Below the pieces are notes generated by a model. The model was not told the DNA's origin. It saw only the letters and a program-made list of their open reading frames with translations, and did not search any database. Shown here piece by piece: positions 5,663 through 6,756 of a stretch of DNA of 6,756 nt. This stretch comes from Chloroflexi bacterium UBA4730. Its GTDB lineage: Bacteria > Chloroflexota > Limnocylindria > P2-11E. The translations under genes were made by a program, and so were the position numbers. The DNA lies in NCBI GenBank assembly GCA_002404155.1, contig DHJC01000086.1:1-6756 (forward strand), given 5' to 3'. Position 1 is the first letter of the stretch, and every line of letters begins with the position of its first letter.

Positions 5663-5682
5663 CCCCACTCCCCTGCTATACT
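5654..5682 (+). promoter_or_regulatory. Putative rho promoter with extended -10
   Basis: TATACT at 5677-5682 is preceded by TGC, giving an extended -10. TTCGTC at 5654-5659 stands 17 bases upstream as a weak -35. Transcription would start near 5689 and leave a leader of about 115 bases before rho. The promoter overlaps the start codon and ribosome site of the divergent amidohydrolase. No equally good promoter is visible on the opposite strand. Confidence 0.45.
5668..5674 (-). promoter_or_regulatory. Ribosome-binding site of the amidohydrolase
   Basis: AGGGGAG on the minus strand lies 5 bases before the ATG at 5662. It decides this start over longer readings of the open frame, which would overlap rho. 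Confidence 0.65.
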
Positions 5683-5786
5683 GCCCTGTAGCGCGATCCC
5701 CCACCCTTTCTTGATCGCCGGGCGAGACGCAGCGATGCGCCCCCGGACCTTCCTCCACCAAGTCCCCAATACACGCGCACAGCAAT

Positions 5787-5792
5787 AAGGAG
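5787..5792 (+). promoter_or_regulatory. Ribosome-binding site of rho
   Basis: AAGGAG ends 12 bases before the TTG at 5805, longer than usual. It is the only good ribosome site in the region, and no ATG or GTG lies in frame between it and residue 41. Confidence 0.5.
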
Positions 5793-5804
5793 CGAACGAA
5801 CCGC

Positions 5805-6756
5805 TTGGAAACCCCAGAGAACCCGGTCCCCGCACAGCCTGACGACGCTCCGTCGTCCACCGCCGCAGCCCCCACCCCCATCGTCGAACGCCGCCTACGC
5901 CCCCGGAACGGCAACGGCGCGCCCGTGGCAGCAGCAGATGCGCCGCCGCCGCGCACCCAGCCCGAGCCGCAGCCGAGCCGCAAGTTCTACGCGATCACCG
6001 AGCTCCTCGAGATGAACCCAAAGCAGATGCTCGAGGCCGCCAAGGAGTTCGGGGTCACCGACCTCACCGGTGCCACGACGAAAGACGACATCATCATGCG
6101 CATCCTTCAGGCCCAGACGGAGGCCCAGGGGAACATCTTCGCCCAGGGCATCCTCGAGATCGTCGAGGACGGCTTCGGCTTCCTCCGCCGCTCGAACCTC
6201 CTCCCCTCGCCGCAGGACGTATACGTGTCCTCGAGCCAGGTGCGGCGCATCGGCCTGCGCACCGGCGACTTCGTCACCGGCCAGACCCGCCCGCCGAAGG
6301 ACTCGGAGAAGTACTTCTCGCTCCTGCGTGTCGAAGCAGTGAACGGCATCGACCCCGAGCTCGCGCGGCGCCGCCCGCACTTCGAGGACCTCACCCCGAT
6401 CTTCCCCGAGGAGATGTTCCACCTCGAGACCGAGAACGCGAACCTTTCTCAGCGGCTCATCGACCTGGTGAACCCGCTCGGCAAGGGCCAGCGCGCGCTC
6501 ATCGTGTCGCCGCCGAAGGCCGGCAAGACGACGCTCCTCAAGGACATCGCGAACGGCATCGCCGGCAACCACCCCGACACGCACATCATGGTCGTGCTCG
6601 TCGGTGAGCGGCCCGAGGAAGTGACGGATATCCGTCGCTCGATCAAGGGCGAGGTCTTCTCGTCCACGTTCGATGAGCCCACCGAGAACCACACCCGCGT
6701 CGCCGAGCTCGCGCTCGAGCGCGCGAAGCGCCTCGTCGAGGGCGGTCGCGACGTCG
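5805..6756 (+). CDS. rho: Transcription termination factor Rho (3' end beyond window)
   Basis: Rho is the hexameric RNA helicase/ATPase that ends transcription. About 317 codons are visible. Residues 1-58 are a proline-, alanine- and arginine-containing low-complexity extension, as seen in many high-GC lineages. A Rho N-terminal helical domain follows (FYAITELLEMNPKQMLEAAKEF, then the TTKDDIIMRILQAQ end, about 61-105). Next comes the cold-shock RNA-binding domain (about 110-170), with GILEIVEDGFGFLRR, DVYVSSSQVRR and GDFVTGQTRPPK. The ATPase domain then begins with RRRPHFEDLTPIFPEE, SPPKAGKTT (Walker A, 235-243, K241) and VLVGERPEEVTDIRRS. The window ends before Walker B. The start is uncertain: an in-frame TGA at 5712 limits the frame, and TTG at 5805 is the only initiator-type codon before the conserved part that has a ribosome site upstream. 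It is transcribed divergently from the amidohydrolase block. Confidence 0.95.
   Translation, partial: METPENPVPAQPDDAPSSTAAAPTPIVERRLRPRNGNGAPVAAADAPPPRTQPEPQPSRKFYAITELLEMNPKQMLEAAKEFGVTDLTGATTKDDIIMRILQAQTEAQGNIFAQGILEIVEDGFGFLRRSNLLPSPQDVYVSSSQVRRIGLRTGDFVTGQTRPPKDSEKYFSLLRVEAVNGIDPELARRRPHFEDLTPIFPEEMFHLETENANLSQRLIDLVNPLGKGQRALIVSPPKAGKTTLLKDIANGIAGNHPDTHIMVVLVGERPEEVTDIRRSIKGEVFSSTFDEPTENHTRVAELALERAKRLVEGGRDV

Noticed and set aside
5895..6692. Minus-strand open frame of 265 codons over rho
   Set aside because: It overlaps conserved Rho coding sequence and has the charged, motif-free composition of an antisense shadow.
1..6756. CRISPR arrays or complete insertion sequences
   Set aside because: No regularly spaced repeats, no transposase domain and no terminal inverted repeats were found on reading both strands.

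Overview
This is a high-GC bacterial window. It carries a rho gene with a strong match to the family, a divergently oriented block of four tightly packed genes, and a gene-poor accessory stretch at the left end around a partial serine tRNA. The LLM-class (luciferase-like, usually F420-dependent) oxidoreductase, the UbiA prenyltransferase, the high GC and the disordered N-terminal extension on Rho fit Chloroflexota or Actinomycetota. The sequence alone does not settle the lineage.

Left part (1-1430). Two minus-strand paralogous genes of unknown function, one cut by the window edge, flank a 45-codon minus-strand ORF that reads as an isolated helix-turn-helix (HTH). A 39-base leader is copied almost perfectly in front of both paralogs and is better conserved than their coding sequence. 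About 330 bases follow with no supportable gene. Then come a short direct repeat, a clear 3' half of a tRNA-Ser(TGA) with no recognisable 5' half, and a second hairpin shaped like an anticodon arm. Together these look like remains of an integration site.

Middle part (1431-5662, all minus strand). In transcription order the genes are an M20-family amidohydrolase, a small ScoMcrA-type SRA-like (modified-DNA-reader) protein without its usual nuclease, a 658-residue protein joining an LLM flavin oxidoreductase to a UbiA-type aromatic prenyltransferase, and a CPBP (CAAX-like) intramembrane protease. The first and second genes overlap by 4 bases (ATGA), as do the third and fourth (TTGA). A 9-bp stem-loop lies in the only real gap. 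The SRA gene is visibly less GC-rich than its neighbours, which suggests a later insertion into a conserved operon.

Right part (5663-6756). A 142-base divergent intergenic region holds a convincing extended -10 box facing right. It is followed by rho, which probably starts at TTG and runs off the window after the Walker A motif.

The features most worth pursuing are the LLM-UbiA fusion, the nuclease-less modified-DNA reader co-translated with a peptidase, and the paralog/HTH/shared-leader cluster next to the broken tRNA.
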